Shown here: one piece after another, positions 15,891-24,390 of the stretch
Numbering within the stretch: the stretch's first letter is position 1
How the letters are laid out: every line of letters begins with the position of its first letter
Assembly (NCBI RefSeq): GCF_052044135.1
Contig: NZ_JBQDYF010000010.1
Location: 83,033 to 147,032, forward strand
Reading direction: 5' to 3'
Length of the DNA stretch: 64,000 bases
Origin: Salinisphaera sp052044135
GTDB lineage: Bacteria > Pseudomonadota > Gammaproteobacteria > Nevskiales > Salinisphaeraceae
The notes under the pieces: model-generated
The model's input: the letters and a program-made list of their open reading frames with translations, nothing else
The model's database searches: none
What the model was told of the DNA's origin: nothing
Program-made: the position numbers and the translations under genes

Positions 15891-18596
15891 TCAGTGCGCC
15901 TGCTGCCAGTTGTCCGCAATGCCGACTTCGGCGATTAATGGCACATCGAGCTCGGCGACCGCGCTCATACGGTTGGCGATGGCCTTACCCAGCCGCTCGC
16001 CCTCGGCAGCCGGCACCTCGAAGACCAGTTCGTCGTGTACCTGCATGATCATGCGCGCATCCTCGCCGGTTTCTCGCAGCCAGGCATCGACCTCGATCAT
16101 CGCTTTTTTGATCAGATCGGCGGCTGTGCCCTGTAGCGGGGCGTTGATCGCGGCCCGCTCCGCCCCCTGGCGGCGGGTGCCGTTGCGCGCATTGATCTCG
16201 GGCAGATAAAGACGACGCCCGAACAGCGTTTCGACGTAGCCATCGGCCCTGGCCGCGGCACGCGTTTGTTCCATGTAGCGATGCACGCCGGCAAAACGTT
16301 CGAAAAAACGATCGATATAGGCGCCCGCATCCTCACGCGACAGTTCGAGTTGTTTGGCCAGACCATAGGCGGACATGCCGTACATGAGGCCGAAATTGAT
16401 CGCCTTGGCCGCACGCCGTTGGTTGACGCTCACTTGCTCAAGCGGCGTATCGAACACTTCGCTGGCCGTTGCCGCGTGCACATCGCGCTGTTCGTTGAAG
16501 GCTGCAAGCAGCCCGGGATCACCCGACAGATGCGCCATGATGCGCAGTTCGATCTGGGAATAGTCGACCGCCAGGATCTTGTAGCCGGGCGGAGCGATAA
16601 AGGCTTCGCGGATACGGCGTCCGGCTTCGGTCCGGATGGGGATGTTCTGCAGGTTGGGATCGGATGACGACAGCCGCCCGGTGGCGGTCACCGCCTGATG
16701 GTAGCTGGTATGGATTCGCCCGGTGGCCGGGTTGATCAGCGTCGGCAGCTTGTCGGCGTAGGTCGAGCGCAGCTTGGACAATTCACGCCAGGCCACGATA
16801 TGCGCCGGCAGCGCGTGCTTGTCAGCCAGTTCGCGCAGTACGTCTTCGGCGGTCGACGGCGCGCCCTTGGGTGTCTTGCGGATCACCGGCAGTTCCAGCC
16901 GGTCGAACAGAATGTCCTTGAGCTGGGCGGGCGAGCCCAGGTTGAACTCGCCGCCCGCCGCCGCAAACGCCTGCTGCTCGATCTCGATCATGCGTTCGGC
17001 CATTTCGCCGGATACGCGCTTCAACAACTGGTCGTCGACCAGCACCCCGTTGGACTCGACGCCGGCGAGCACCGGCATGAGCGGCATCTCGACCGTTTCA
17101 TACAGTTCGAGCAGGCGGCCGGTCTGGCCCAGACGCGCATGCAGCAGCTGGTGCAGCTGCAACGTGACATCGGCGTCCTCGGCGGCATACGGCGTGGCCA
17201 CATCCAGGGCGACCTGGTTGAAGCCGACCTGCTTGGCGCCCTTGCCCGCCACCTCCTCGAACTTGGTCGTCGTGCGCGCCAGATACTTCTGGGCCAGCGA
17301 ATCCATGTCGTGGCGCGTGGCGGTGGAATCCAGTACGTAGGATTCGAGCATGGTGTCCTGATTGGCGCCGGCGAGGTGCACGTTGTAGCGCGCGAGTACG
17401 TTCAGGTCGTACTTGATGTGCTGGCCGAGCTTGCTGATAGCCGGATTCTCCAGCACGCCGCGCACGCGATCGAGCACGCTATCCATCGGCAGCTGGTCCG
17501 GCGCGCCCAGATAATTATGGCCGACCGGCACATACCAGGCCTCGCCGGGCGTCACCGCGAACGACAGCCCGACCAGATTCGACTGCATCGCCGACAGGGC
17601 GTCGGTCTCGGTATCCACACAGATCAGCTCGGCGGCTTCGAGCTTGGCCATCATGGCCTCGAGCGCCTCGCTATCCAGCACGGTGTGGTAGTGCGTATCG
17701 ACCGGCGCGCCCGGCGCATCGCCACCGTTGGCTGCTTCGGCCGGTGCATCCAGTTCCTCCAGGAACTTGTTGAACTCGTAGCGGCGGAACAACGCGGCAA
17801 GGGCTTCGGTATCCGGCTCACGCCGGGTCAGCTCATCGGCGATGCCGGCCAGATCCAGTTCGGTACGGATCGTCGCCAGATCCTGATAGAGCGGCAGTTG
17901 ATCGAGCCGGGCGCGCAGATTCTCGGCCACCTTGCCGCCGATATCGTCGGCATGCTCGATCACGCCGGCGAGATTACCGTACTTGATCAGCCACTTGGCG
18001 GCGGTCTTGGGGCCAACCTTGTCGATCCCCGGAATGTTGTCGGAGGTATCGCCGACCAGCGCCAGGTAATCGGTGATCAGCTCCGGCCCCACGCCGAACT
18101 TGTCGTGTACGCGCGCTACGTCCGTGCGCTTGTCCTGCATGGTGTCGAGCAACACGACCCGCTCGTTGACGAGCTGGGCCATGTCCTTGTCGCCGGTCAC
18201 GATCACCACCGGGCCCGGCTCGCGCACCGCCAGCGTGCCAATCACGTCGTCGGCCTCCACGCCGTCCATCTGCACGATCGGCAGGCCCATGGCGTGAATG
18301 ACGTCGCGAATGCCCTCGAACTGGTCGGCCAGATCCGGCGGTACCGGCGGCCGGTTGGCCTTGTAGTCGGCAAACAGCTCGTTGCGGAAGGTTGGCCCGC
18401 GCGGGTCGAAGACCACGACGATGCGATCCGAATCGTATTCGCGCAGGAACTTGCGCAGCATATTGGTCATGCCATAGATCGCGCCGGTCGGCTGGCCTTC
18501 GGCGTTGGTCAGCGGCGGGAGCACGTGAAAGGCGCGATACAGCCAGGACGAGCCGTCGATGAGGATCAGCGGGCCACGGGCGTTGGATTCGGACAT
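15891..18596 (-). CDS. polA: DNA polymerase I
   Basis: 901-aa replicative repair polymerase. The N-terminal 5'-3' exonuclease (LILIDGSSWLYRAFH, then DGVEADDVIGTLA) is complete. The 3'-5' proofreading domain keeps its acidic residues: CVDTETDALS, the KYDLNVLARY block and YAAEDAD. Polymerase motifs A (DYSQIELRIMAHLSGD), B (RRAAKAINFGLMYGMSAYGL) and C (QVHDELVFEVP) are all present, so all three activities are likely. The frame begins at a GTG (18617), but MSESNARGPLILID from the ATG at 18596 fits the family. In the Spot 42-type synteny it precedes the small-RNA array. Confidence 0.96.
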   Translation of the reverse strand: MSESNARGPLILIDGSSWLYRAFHVLPPLTNAEGQPTGAIYGMTNMLRKFLREYDSDRIVVVFDPRGPTFRNELFADYKANRPPVPPDLADQFEGIRDVIHAMGLPIVQMDGVEADDVIGTLAVREPGPVVIVTGDKDMAQLVNERVVLLDTMQDKRTDVARVHDKFGVGPELITDYLALVGDTSDNIPGIDKVGPKTAAKWLIKYGNLAGVIEHADDIGGKVAENLRARLDQLPLYQDLATIRTELDLAGIADELTRREPDTEALAALFRRYEFNKFLEELDAPAEAANGGDAPGAPVDTHYHTVLDSEALEAMMAKLEAAELICVDTETDALSAMQSNLVGLSFAVTPGEAWYVPVGHNYLGAPDQLPMDSVLDRVRGVLENPAISKLGQHIKYDLNVLARYNVHLAGANQDTMLESYVLDSTATRHDMDSLAQKYLARTTTKFEEVAGKGAKQVGFNQVALDVATPYAAEDADVTLQLHQLLHARLGQTGRLLELYETVEMPLMPVLAGVESNGVLVDDQLLKRVSGEMAERMIEIEQQAFAAAGGEFNLGSPAQLKDILFDRLELPVIRKTPKGAPSTAEDVLRELADKHALPAHIVAWRELSKLRSTYADKLPTLINPATGRIHTSYHQAVTATGRLSSSDPNLQNIPIRTEAGRRIREAFIAPPGYKILAVDYSQIELRIMAHLSGDPGLLAAFNEQRDVHAATASEVFDTPLEQVSVNQRRAAKAINFGLMYGMSAYGLAKQLELSREDAGAYIDRFFERFAGVHRYMEQTRAAARADGYVETLFGRRLYLPEINARNGTRRQGAERAAINAPLQGTAADLIKKAMIEVDAWLRETGEDARMIMQVHDELVFEVPAAEGERLGKAIANRMSAVAELDVPLIAEVGIADNWQQAH

Positions 18597-18696
18597 GACA
18601 AGGCGCGTGCGGAACACGATACGAAGAGTGCGACCGACACTTTAAGAGCGCGGCGCCTTCGGGTCCATTTGCACGGCATCGTTCCTTACAAAAACC

Positions 18697-19185
18697 TGTC
18701 CGCAAATTCACGCGGATGGCGGGCGGTTGGCGTGTCGTCGTAGTGCGTGGCGCTATCCGGGCCCGGGCCGGTTGGGTGGCTTCGTTCCTGAAGGGTTATC
18801 CACAGATTTCACCGATTGCACCGATGGCGGGCGACTGGAAGAGTTGTGGCGGCCTTCGGAGCGCCACGGCTTTCAGTACCGCCGTTCGTATTGCGAAAGC
18901 AGCGGCCTGAAGACCTACGACGGTGGTCGGCCTATTGCGGCGGCTTTGTTCGTCAAATTTATCCGCAGATCAGCGCAGATTCACGCAGATGGCGGTTATG
19001 GTTTGGATGCCATAACCGCCTGGGGCGCCATCGGCGATGGGCGTGTTGTTCCAAGGACGCTTAATGCCGACAGTCGAACCGTTTCGCGTTGTTTCACCCG
19101 GAATCGGCAACGCTAGAAATCGCGGCGCCACGAAGACTGCAACGACGCATCAGCCGACCGCCATCTACTTGAATCCGCTGACAAA
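18697..19185. repeat. Gap between polA and lysA with four degenerate copies of a GCAGATTCACGCAGATGGCGG-like element
   Basis: The 625-bp gap (18597-19221) has no credible gene. It holds four related stretches. Three are on the plus strand, at 18697-18724, 18796-18831 and 18958-18994, reading roughly TTATCCGCAGATT-CACGCAGATGGCGG. One is inverted at 19153-19185, so outer copies face each other. Right after the third copy is a perfect 11-bp stem (18991-19001 / 19010-19020, GGCGGTTATGG / CCATAACCGCC). Copy two begins with a perfect DnaA-box sequence TTATCCACA (18796-18804), probably by chance. It resembles decayed dispersed repeats. Confidence 0.55.
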
Positions 19186-19221
19186 ATATCCTGATGATGC
19201 GCCCAGAGAAGCAGAAACGAC

Positions 19222-20487
19222 TCAGGAAAACGGCAGCCGTCGCTCGCCGCGCATGAGATCGGCCAGCGTTTCGCGGGCGCGGACTTCGTGCATCGCATCG
19301 TCCACGACCATGACTTCGGCGGCACGCGGGCGGGCGTTGTAGTTCGAGGCCATGGTGAAGCCGTAGGCACCGGCCGTGCGCACCGCCAGCAAATCGCCCG
19401 CCGCCAGGGGAAGTTCACGCCCCTGGGCCAGGAAATCTCCGGTTTCGCAGATCGGGCCCACGATATCCCAGCTGCGCGTCTGGCCGCCGTGCTTATTCAT
19501 TTGCAACGGCACGACGCGATGCCAACCGTCGTAGAGCGCCGGCCGGATCAGATCGTTCATGGCGGCGTCGACCACGGCAAAATGCTTGTCGCCCTCGGCC
19601 GGCCCGGGCTTGAGCAGTTCCACCCGCGTGACCAGGATGCCCGCGTTGGCGACCAGCACGCGACCCGGTTCCAGAATCAGCTTCAAGGGGCGATCGCCAA
19701 GCATGTCCGCGATGGCGCTGGCGTATTCCGCCGGGGTCGGCGGCGTCTCGTCGCGATAGCATACGCCCAGCCCGCCGCCGACATCGATATGCGAGAGTTC
19801 GATACCACGCCCGGCCAGGCGATCGATCAGATCGAGGACGCGACCGACCGCGTCGCGAAACGGCGAGAGCGTGGTCAGCTGCGAGCCGATATGACAATCC
19901 ACGCCGATCGGCGCCAGGCCGGCCCGGCCGGCGGCGTCGGCATACAGCGCTTCCGCCCGGTCGATGGCGATGCCGAACTTGTTTTCCTTCAGCCCGGTGG
20001 AGATGTAGGGATGCGTCTGGGCATCCACATCCGGGTTCACGCGCAGGGAAATCGGCGCCACAAGCCCCATGCGCTGAGCCACGGCATCGATACACGCCAA
20101 CTCGGCTTCGGATTCGACATTGAAACAGGCGATGCCGACTTCCAGCGCACGCTCGATCTCGTCGACGCGCTTGCCCACGCCCGAGAAAACGACGCGCGCC
20201 GGATCGCCGCCGGCGGTGATCACGCGCTCCAATTCACCGACCGACACGATATCGAAACCGCTGCCCAGATCCGCCAGCACACCCAGCACGCCGATGTTGC
20301 CGTTGGCCTTCACCGCGAAACAGATGTCGTGATCGATGCCCGCGAGCGCGTCGTCGAACACGCGATAATGACGCGACAGGGTCGCGGCGCTATAGACATA
20401 AGTGGGCGTGCCGAAACGTTGCACGATATCGGCTACCGGCACGTTTTCGGCGTAAAGCGCGCCGTCTCGATACTCGAAATGATCCAT
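19222..20487 (-). CDS. lysA: Diaminopimelate decarboxylase
   Basis: 421-aa PLP enzyme catalysing the last step of lysine synthesis (meso-diaminopimelate to lysine). The PLP lysine is in CFAVKANGN (about residue 60). HIDVGGGLGVCY binds phosphate, EPGRVLVANAG follows, and the C-terminal substrate motif CETGDFLAQGRELP plus GAYGFTMASNYNARPR completes the fold-type III pattern. The ATG at 20487 directly abuts the stop of the lipoprotein gene lptM (no gap), so the two are translationally linked, as in many gammaproteobacteria. Confidence 0.96.
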   Translation of the reverse strand: MDHFEYRDGALYAENVPVADIVQRFGTPTYVYSAATLSRHYRVFDDALAGIDHDICFAVKANGNIGVLGVLADLGSGFDIVSVGELERVITAGGDPARVVFSGVGKRVDEIERALEVGIACFNVESEAELACIDAVAQRMGLVAPISLRVNPDVDAQTHPYISTGLKENKFGIAIDRAEALYADAAGRAGLAPIGVDCHIGSQLTTLSPFRDAVGRVLDLIDRLAGRGIELSHIDVGGGLGVCYRDETPPTPAEYASAIADMLGDRPLKLILEPGRVLVANAGILVTRVELLKPGPAEGDKHFAVVDAAMNDLIRPALYDGWHRVVPLQMNKHGGQTRSWDIVGPICETGDFLAQGRELPLAAGDLLAVRTAGAYGFTMASNYNARPRAAEVMVVDDAMHEVRARETLADLMRGERRLPFS

Positions 20488-20721
20488 CTACGGCTCGCTG
20501 CGGTTTGTGTTGGGCTTGCTCGACACGGCCGGTGCGGTGGACGTCTTGTTTGCCCCGCCGTCGGAAGATTGCCCGGATTGAGCCGGTGCCGCCGGCTTGA
20601 TCAGCGGCTTGGGCGGGTTCGGATTGTGGCCCGGCAGATACAGCGAGCCCTTCTGGCCGCAGCCGGCCAGCAAGAGGCCGGCCGCCGGGGCGATGAACAG
20701 GGCCAGGATGACGGGCTTCAT
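20488..20721 (-). CDS. lptM: LPS-translocon maturation lipoprotein LptM (YifL-like)
   Basis: 77-aa lipoprotein. The signal sequence MKPVILALFIAPAAG leads to the lipobox LLLAGC, and the mature end CGQKGSLYLP is the diagnostic LptM motif; in E. coli LptM helps LptD oxidise and assemble correctly. The remaining tail is proline-, serine- and alanine-rich and probably disordered. A GTG at 20727 is possible, but the ATG at 20721 is preferred. It is co-transcribed with lysA, the common arrangement. Confidence 0.88.
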   Translation of the reverse strand: MKPVILALFIAPAAGLLLAGCGQKGSLYLPGHNPNPPKPLIKPAAPAQSGQSSDGGANKTSTAPAVSSKPNTNRSEP

Positions 20722-20766
20722 GCGCACACTCGTATTCCGGTTTCAGCCTGACAGTTTAGGGCTTTC

Positions 20767-21621
20767 CTAGACGCCCATGTGGCGTGCAAGAAAACGCAGG
20801 TGCTCGCCGATGAAGGTGGCGATGAAGAAATAACTGTGGTCGTAGCCGTCGCGGCGCCGCACTTCCACCGAGGCGCCGGCTTTATCGGCCGCCGCCTCCA
20901 ATGCTTCGGGCTTGAGTTGTTCATCGAGAAACCCATCGGCCAGCCCCTGCTCCAGCAACACCGGCGGCAGGGCCGCGGCGTGATCGGCATGCGCCAGCAA
21001 CAGGCTGGCGTCATACGCGGTCCAGGCCTTGCGGTCATCGCCGAGATAGGTCGAGAAGGCTTTCTCGCCCCAGGGCACGTCGACCGGATTGCAGATCGCC
21101 GAGAAGGCGGATATGGCTGCAAAGCGATCCGGATTGCGCAGCCCGATCACCAGCGCGCCGTGGCCGCCCATGGAATGACCGGCGATCGCCTCGCGCGACA
21201 GATCGAGCTGCTCCCCGAAGCGCTCGGCGAGCAGGTCGGGCAGCTCGGTGACGACATAGTCGTACATCCGATAATGGCGCGACCAGGGCGATTGGCGGGC
21301 GTTGACGTAAAAACCGGCGCCCTGGCCGAGATCGTAGGCATCATCGTCGGCCACGTCGTCGCCGCGCGGGCTGGTATCGGGCGCGACGATGGCGATGCCG
21401 AGTTCGGCGGCCACGGCCTGTGCGCCGGCCTTGTTGACGAAGTTCTCGTCGGTGCAGGTCAGCCCCGACAGCCAGTAGACCAGCGGCACGCGCCCATGCT
21501 CGGCGGCCGGCGGCAGATACAGCGCAAACGTCATGTCACAGCCGCAGACCCTGGACACATGGGTATAGCGCCGCTGCCAGCCGCCAAAGGATTTGTGTTC
21601 GTCGATCTGTTTTACGTCCAT
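20767..21621 (-). CDS. fghA: S-formylglutathione hydrolase
   Basis: 284-aa serine esterase finishing glutathione-dependent formaldehyde oxidation (S-formylglutathione to formate and glutathione). Visible: the N-terminal FGGWQRRYTHVS, VYWLSGLTCTDENFV, the nucleophile elbow AGHSMGGHGAL, and the catalytic histidine in GYDHSYFFIATF near the C-terminus. GGGAGG is placed correctly before the ATG at 21621; an open frame continuing upstream through the next gene is a shadow. It lies 26 nt downstream of the class III alcohol dehydrogenase gene. Confidence 0.95.
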   Translation of the reverse strand: MDVKQIDEHKSFGGWQRRYTHVSRVCGCDMTFALYLPPAAEHGRVPLVYWLSGLTCTDENFVNKAGAQAVAAELGIAIVAPDTSPRGDDVADDDAYDLGQGAGFYVNARQSPWSRHYRMYDYVVTELPDLLAERFGEQLDLSREAIAGHSMGGHGALVIGLRNPDRFAAISAFSAICNPVDVPWGEKAFSTYLGDDRKAWTAYDASLLLAHADHAAALPPVLLEQGLADGFLDEQLKPEALEAAADKAGASVEVRRRDGYDHSYFFIATFIGEHLRFLARHMGV

Positions 21622-21647
21622 GCGGACCTCCCGGAGGCTCGCGTTGT

Positions 21648-22757
21648 TCAGAAATGCAGCACGGAACGAATGGCCTTGCCTTCGTGCAGCAGGTCGAAGG
21701 CTTCGTTGATCTGCTCGAACTTGAGATCGTGGGTAACGAAATCGTCGATGTTGATATCGCCCGACATATAGCGGCCGACATAATCCGGCAGCTCGGTGCG
21801 GCCCTTCACGCCGCCGAAGGCGGAACCGCGCCAGACGCGCCCGGTCACCAGCTGGAACGGCCGCGTCTCGATGGTCTCGCCGGCACCCGCCACGCCGATG
21901 ATGGTCGATTCGCCCCAGCCCTTGTGGCAACACTCGAGCGCGGCGCGCATGACGTCGGTGTTGCCGATGCACTCGAAGGAGTAGTCCACGCCGCCGTCGG
22001 TCATGTCGATGATGACCTGCTGGATCGGATCGTCGTAATCCTTCGGATTGACGAAGTCGGTGGCGCCGAGCTGGCCGGCGAACTCGAACTTGCTCGGGTT
22101 CAGGTCGATGGCGATGATGCGCTCGGCGCCGATCATCTTGGCGCCCTGGATCACCGACAGCCCGATCGCGCCGAGACCGAACACGGCCACCGTCGAACCC
22201 GGCTCGACCTTGGCCGTGTTGTAGACCGCGCCGATTCCGGTGGTGATGCCGCAGCCGAGCAGGCAGACCTTGTCCAGCGGGGCGTCCGGGCTGATCCTGG
22301 CGAGCGATACCTCGGGCACGACGGTGTATTCCGAGAACGTGGACGTACCCATGTAGTGGTACAGATCCCGGCCGTTCCGGGAAAAACGGGTGGTGCCATC
22401 CGGCATCACGCCCTGGCCCTGGGTCTCGCGCACCGCGCCGCAGAGGTTGGTCTTGCCCGACTTGCAGAACTTGCACTCGCCGCATTCGGCCGTGTACAGC
22501 GGGATCACGTGATCGCCCGGCGCCACCGAGGTCACGCCAGCGCCGACGTCCTCGACGATGCCGCCGCCCTCATGGCCCAGAATGCGCGGGAAAAACCCTT
22601 CCGGATCCTTGCCCGACAGCGTATAGGCATCGGTATGACAAACGCCGGTGGCCACGATGCGCACCCGCACTTCGCCGGCCTTCGGGTCGGCGACGTCGAT
22701 CTCCTCGACCGATAGCGGCTTGCCGGCTTCCCAGGCGATCGCTGCGCGTGATTTCAT
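21648..22757 (-). CDS. frmA: S-(hydroxymethyl)glutathione dehydrogenase / class III alcohol dehydrogenase
   Basis: 369-aa zinc enzyme oxidising S-hydroxymethylglutathione, the spontaneous adduct of formaldehyde and glutathione, with NAD. The catalytic zinc ligands are in GVCHTDAYTLSG and GHEGGG. The structural zinc loop is CGECKFCKSGKTNLC (about residues 93-107), and the Rossmann motif is VFGLGAIGLSVIQGA. Length and the CRETQGQG-like stretch (VRETQGQGVMPDGTTRFS) are standard for class III. First gene of a formaldehyde-detoxification operon with fghA. Confidence 0.96.
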   Translation of the reverse strand: MKSRAAIAWEAGKPLSVEEIDVADPKAGEVRVRIVATGVCHTDAYTLSGKDPEGFFPRILGHEGGGIVEDVGAGVTSVAPGDHVIPLYTAECGECKFCKSGKTNLCGAVRETQGQGVMPDGTTRFSRNGRDLYHYMGTSTFSEYTVVPEVSLARISPDAPLDKVCLLGCGITTGIGAVYNTAKVEPGSTVAVFGLGAIGLSVIQGAKMIGAERIIAIDLNPSKFEFAGQLGATDFVNPKDYDDPIQQVIIDMTDGGVDYSFECIGNTDVMRAALECCHKGWGESTIIGVAGAGETIETRPFQLVTGRVWRGSAFGGVKGRTELPDYVGRYMSGDINIDDFVTHDLKFEQINEAFDLLHEGKAIRSVLHF

Positions 22758-22921
22758 CGGAACTCCAAACGACTCGGGGTCGTTGTTGTGTACATGACTG
22801 CGCCCGATACTATCGCAACTGGCCCATGCGTCGAAGGCCGCGCATTGCTTTCGTCACGTTCCCGATCTTGCATGTCGCTCAGGGGCTGTCCAGACTTCGC
22901 CATCGGTACCCCCCGACGGAC

Positions 22922-23587
22922 ATGATCATGCTCGACTGCGTTGAAATCCAGCCGCCGGCCGCGGCAACGGCCAGTGTCATCTGGCTGCACGGCCTGGGCG
23001 CCGACGGCAATGACTTCGTGCCCATCATCCCCGAACTGGGGCTTGGCGAGCACCACGCGATTCGTTTCGTGTTTCCCAACGCACCGCAAAAACCGGTCAC
23101 CGTGAACGGCGGCATGCGCATGCCGGCGTGGTACGACATCAAGGGCGTGGATATCGCCGACAAGCAGGATCGCGAAGGGATCGAGGCCAGCGCGGTCGCA
23201 ATTGAAGCGCTGATCTCGCATGAGATCGAGGCCGGCATCCCCGCTCACCGCATCGTGCTCGCGGGCTTTTCCCAGGGCGGGGCGGTGGCGCTGCATACCG
23301 GGCTGCGCCACGGCGCGCTACTGGCCGGTATCATGGCGCTTTCAACTTATCTGCCGCTGCATGACGCGCTGGCCGCCGAAGCCAACGATGCCAATCGAGG
23401 CGTGACCATCTTCATGGCCCATGGCAGCGAAGATCCCGTCGTGCCCATCACGCTGGGGCGCGACAGCCGGGATCGGCTCGCCGAAGCCGGCTATGCGGTG
23501 GATTGGCACGAATACCCCATGGCACACCAGGTCTGCCTGCCCGAAGTCGCGACCATTGGCCGCTGGCTGCGCGAACGCCTGGCATAA
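22922..23587 (+). CDS. Alpha/beta-hydrolase carboxylesterase (phospholipase/carboxylesterase family)
   Basis: 221-aa cytoplasmic esterase of the family containing Pseudomonas EstB-type carboxylesterase and acyl-protein thioesterase. The catalytic triad is visible: Ser in LAGFSQGGAVAL, Asp in HGSEDPVVP, His in PMAHQVCLPE. VIWLHGLGADGNDFVPIIPEL forms the oxyanion-hole strand. The frame is open upstream through the divergent promoter region; the ATG at 22922 (or 22928) is the first that fits the family. Natural substrate unknown. It is transcribed away from the formaldehyde operon. Confidence 0.88.
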   Translation: MIMLDCVEIQPPAAATASVIWLHGLGADGNDFVPIIPELGLGEHHAIRFVFPNAPQKPVTVNGGMRMPAWYDIKGVDIADKQDREGIEASAVAIEALISHEIEAGIPAHRIVLAGFSQGGAVALHTGLRHGALLAGIMALSTYLPLHDALAAEANDANRGVTIFMAHGSEDPVVPITLGRDSRDRLAEAGYAVDWHEYPMAHQVCLPEVATIGRWLRERLA

Positions 23588-23608
23588 GGCAACAGGGCAA
23601 ACGAACTC

Positions 23609-24184
23609 ATGATCCATACGCTGTGGCACCTGATCGCGCAATACGGCTATTTCGCGGTCGCGGCCGGCTGCTTTTTCGAGGGCGAGGCCTCGATTCTATT
23701 GGGCATGCTGGCAGCGAACAACGGCGTACTGACCGGTCACGGCGTCTGGCTTGCCGCGACGATCGGCACCCTCCTGGGCGACAATATCTGGTTTCACATC
23801 GGCCACAAGATGGGTCGACCGGCGCTGGCCAAGCGTCCGAAATGGCATGCGCGCGCGACCCAGATCGAAGCCCTGCTGGAGCGCTACGGCGCGGTCGTCA
23901 TGATCGGCTTTCGCTTTCTCTGGGCGATGCGCTCGCTCACGCCGTTCGTGCTTGGCTCTCTCGGCGTCTCACCATGGCGTTTCCTGTTCTACGATTTCAT
24001 CGGCACGCTGATCTGGTCGACCACGGTCACCGTGATCGCGCACTACCTGGCCGACGCCATCGGCCAGGCGGTCAGCCATATCCAGAATGTCGAGCAGGCG
24101 CTGCTCGCGCTGGTACTCGTGCTGGCCGGCATTGCCTGGCTGATCTACTACCTGCGGCGTCGGTCGCGCGAAAACCGGGACTGA
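23609..24184 (+). CDS. DedA family inner-membrane protein
   Basis: 191-aa integral membrane protein of the DedA/SNARE-associated family, implicated in lipid (undecaprenyl phosphate or phospholipid) translocation in relatives. Typical motifs: the EGEASILLGMLAA stretch early, GDNIWFHIGHKMG, then the FRFLWAMRSLTPFVLGSLG basic segment whose arginines are needed in studied members. Four or five hydrophobic segments are visible, the last at about residues 160-182. It starts 21 nt after the esterase and is probably in the same operon. A MITE-like element begins 4 nt after its stop. Confidence 0.9.
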   Translation: MIHTLWHLIAQYGYFAVAAGCFFEGEASILLGMLAANNGVLTGHGVWLAATIGTLLGDNIWFHIGHKMGRPALAKRPKWHARATQIEALLERYGAVVMIGFRFLWAMRSLTPFVLGSLGVSPWRFLFYDFIGTLIWSTTVTVIAHYLADAIGQAVSHIQNVEQALLALVLVLAGIAWLIYYLRRRSRENRD

Positions 24185-24188
24185 ACAC

Positions 24189-24366
24189 TATTAACCCGGC
24201 ACAAAATAGATGGTTCTTCGGGTTAATAGCGCGAGTATGCGACCGCATGCTCGGCGCGGCCATTGGCCGCGAAGCCTTTGAAAATAAAACCGACAGGCGC
24301 CGGCTTTTATTTTTGAAGGGGTTGAAAACAGCTGATGAATTCAGCTGTTTTGATGCCGGATTAATA
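24189..24366 (-). repeat. MITE-like palindromic element, copy 2 (inverted relative to copy 1)
   Basis: A 178-bp element, the reverse complement of 9065-9245 with only scattered mismatches by eye. Termini are TATTAACCCGGCA (left) and TGCCGGATTAATA (right). It has the same three internal hairpins and no coding capacity. It lies between dedA and tamB, which converge, so it may serve both as a 3' end structure. Confidence 0.8.
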
Positions 24367-24390
24367 AGAGCCTGTTTCGATCGGCTCTTA
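24365..24390 (-). terminator. Hairpin at the end of tamB
   Basis: Minus strand TAAGAGCC...GGCTCTTA, an 8-bp perfect stem that includes the TAA stop codon of tamB and is followed by ATTAAT. No long T-run, so termination strength is uncertain. It abuts the MITE-like element. Confidence 0.45.

Noticed and set aside
18796..18804. Perfect DnaA box between polA and lysA as a second origin element
   Set aside because: Single box inside a degenerate dispersed repeat with no AT-rich patch; probably coincidental.
20767..22485. 572-codon fused frame covering both formaldehyde genes
   Set aside because: The upstream part is out of frame with the alcohol dehydrogenase and arginine-rich; the esterase has its own ribosome site and start at 21621.
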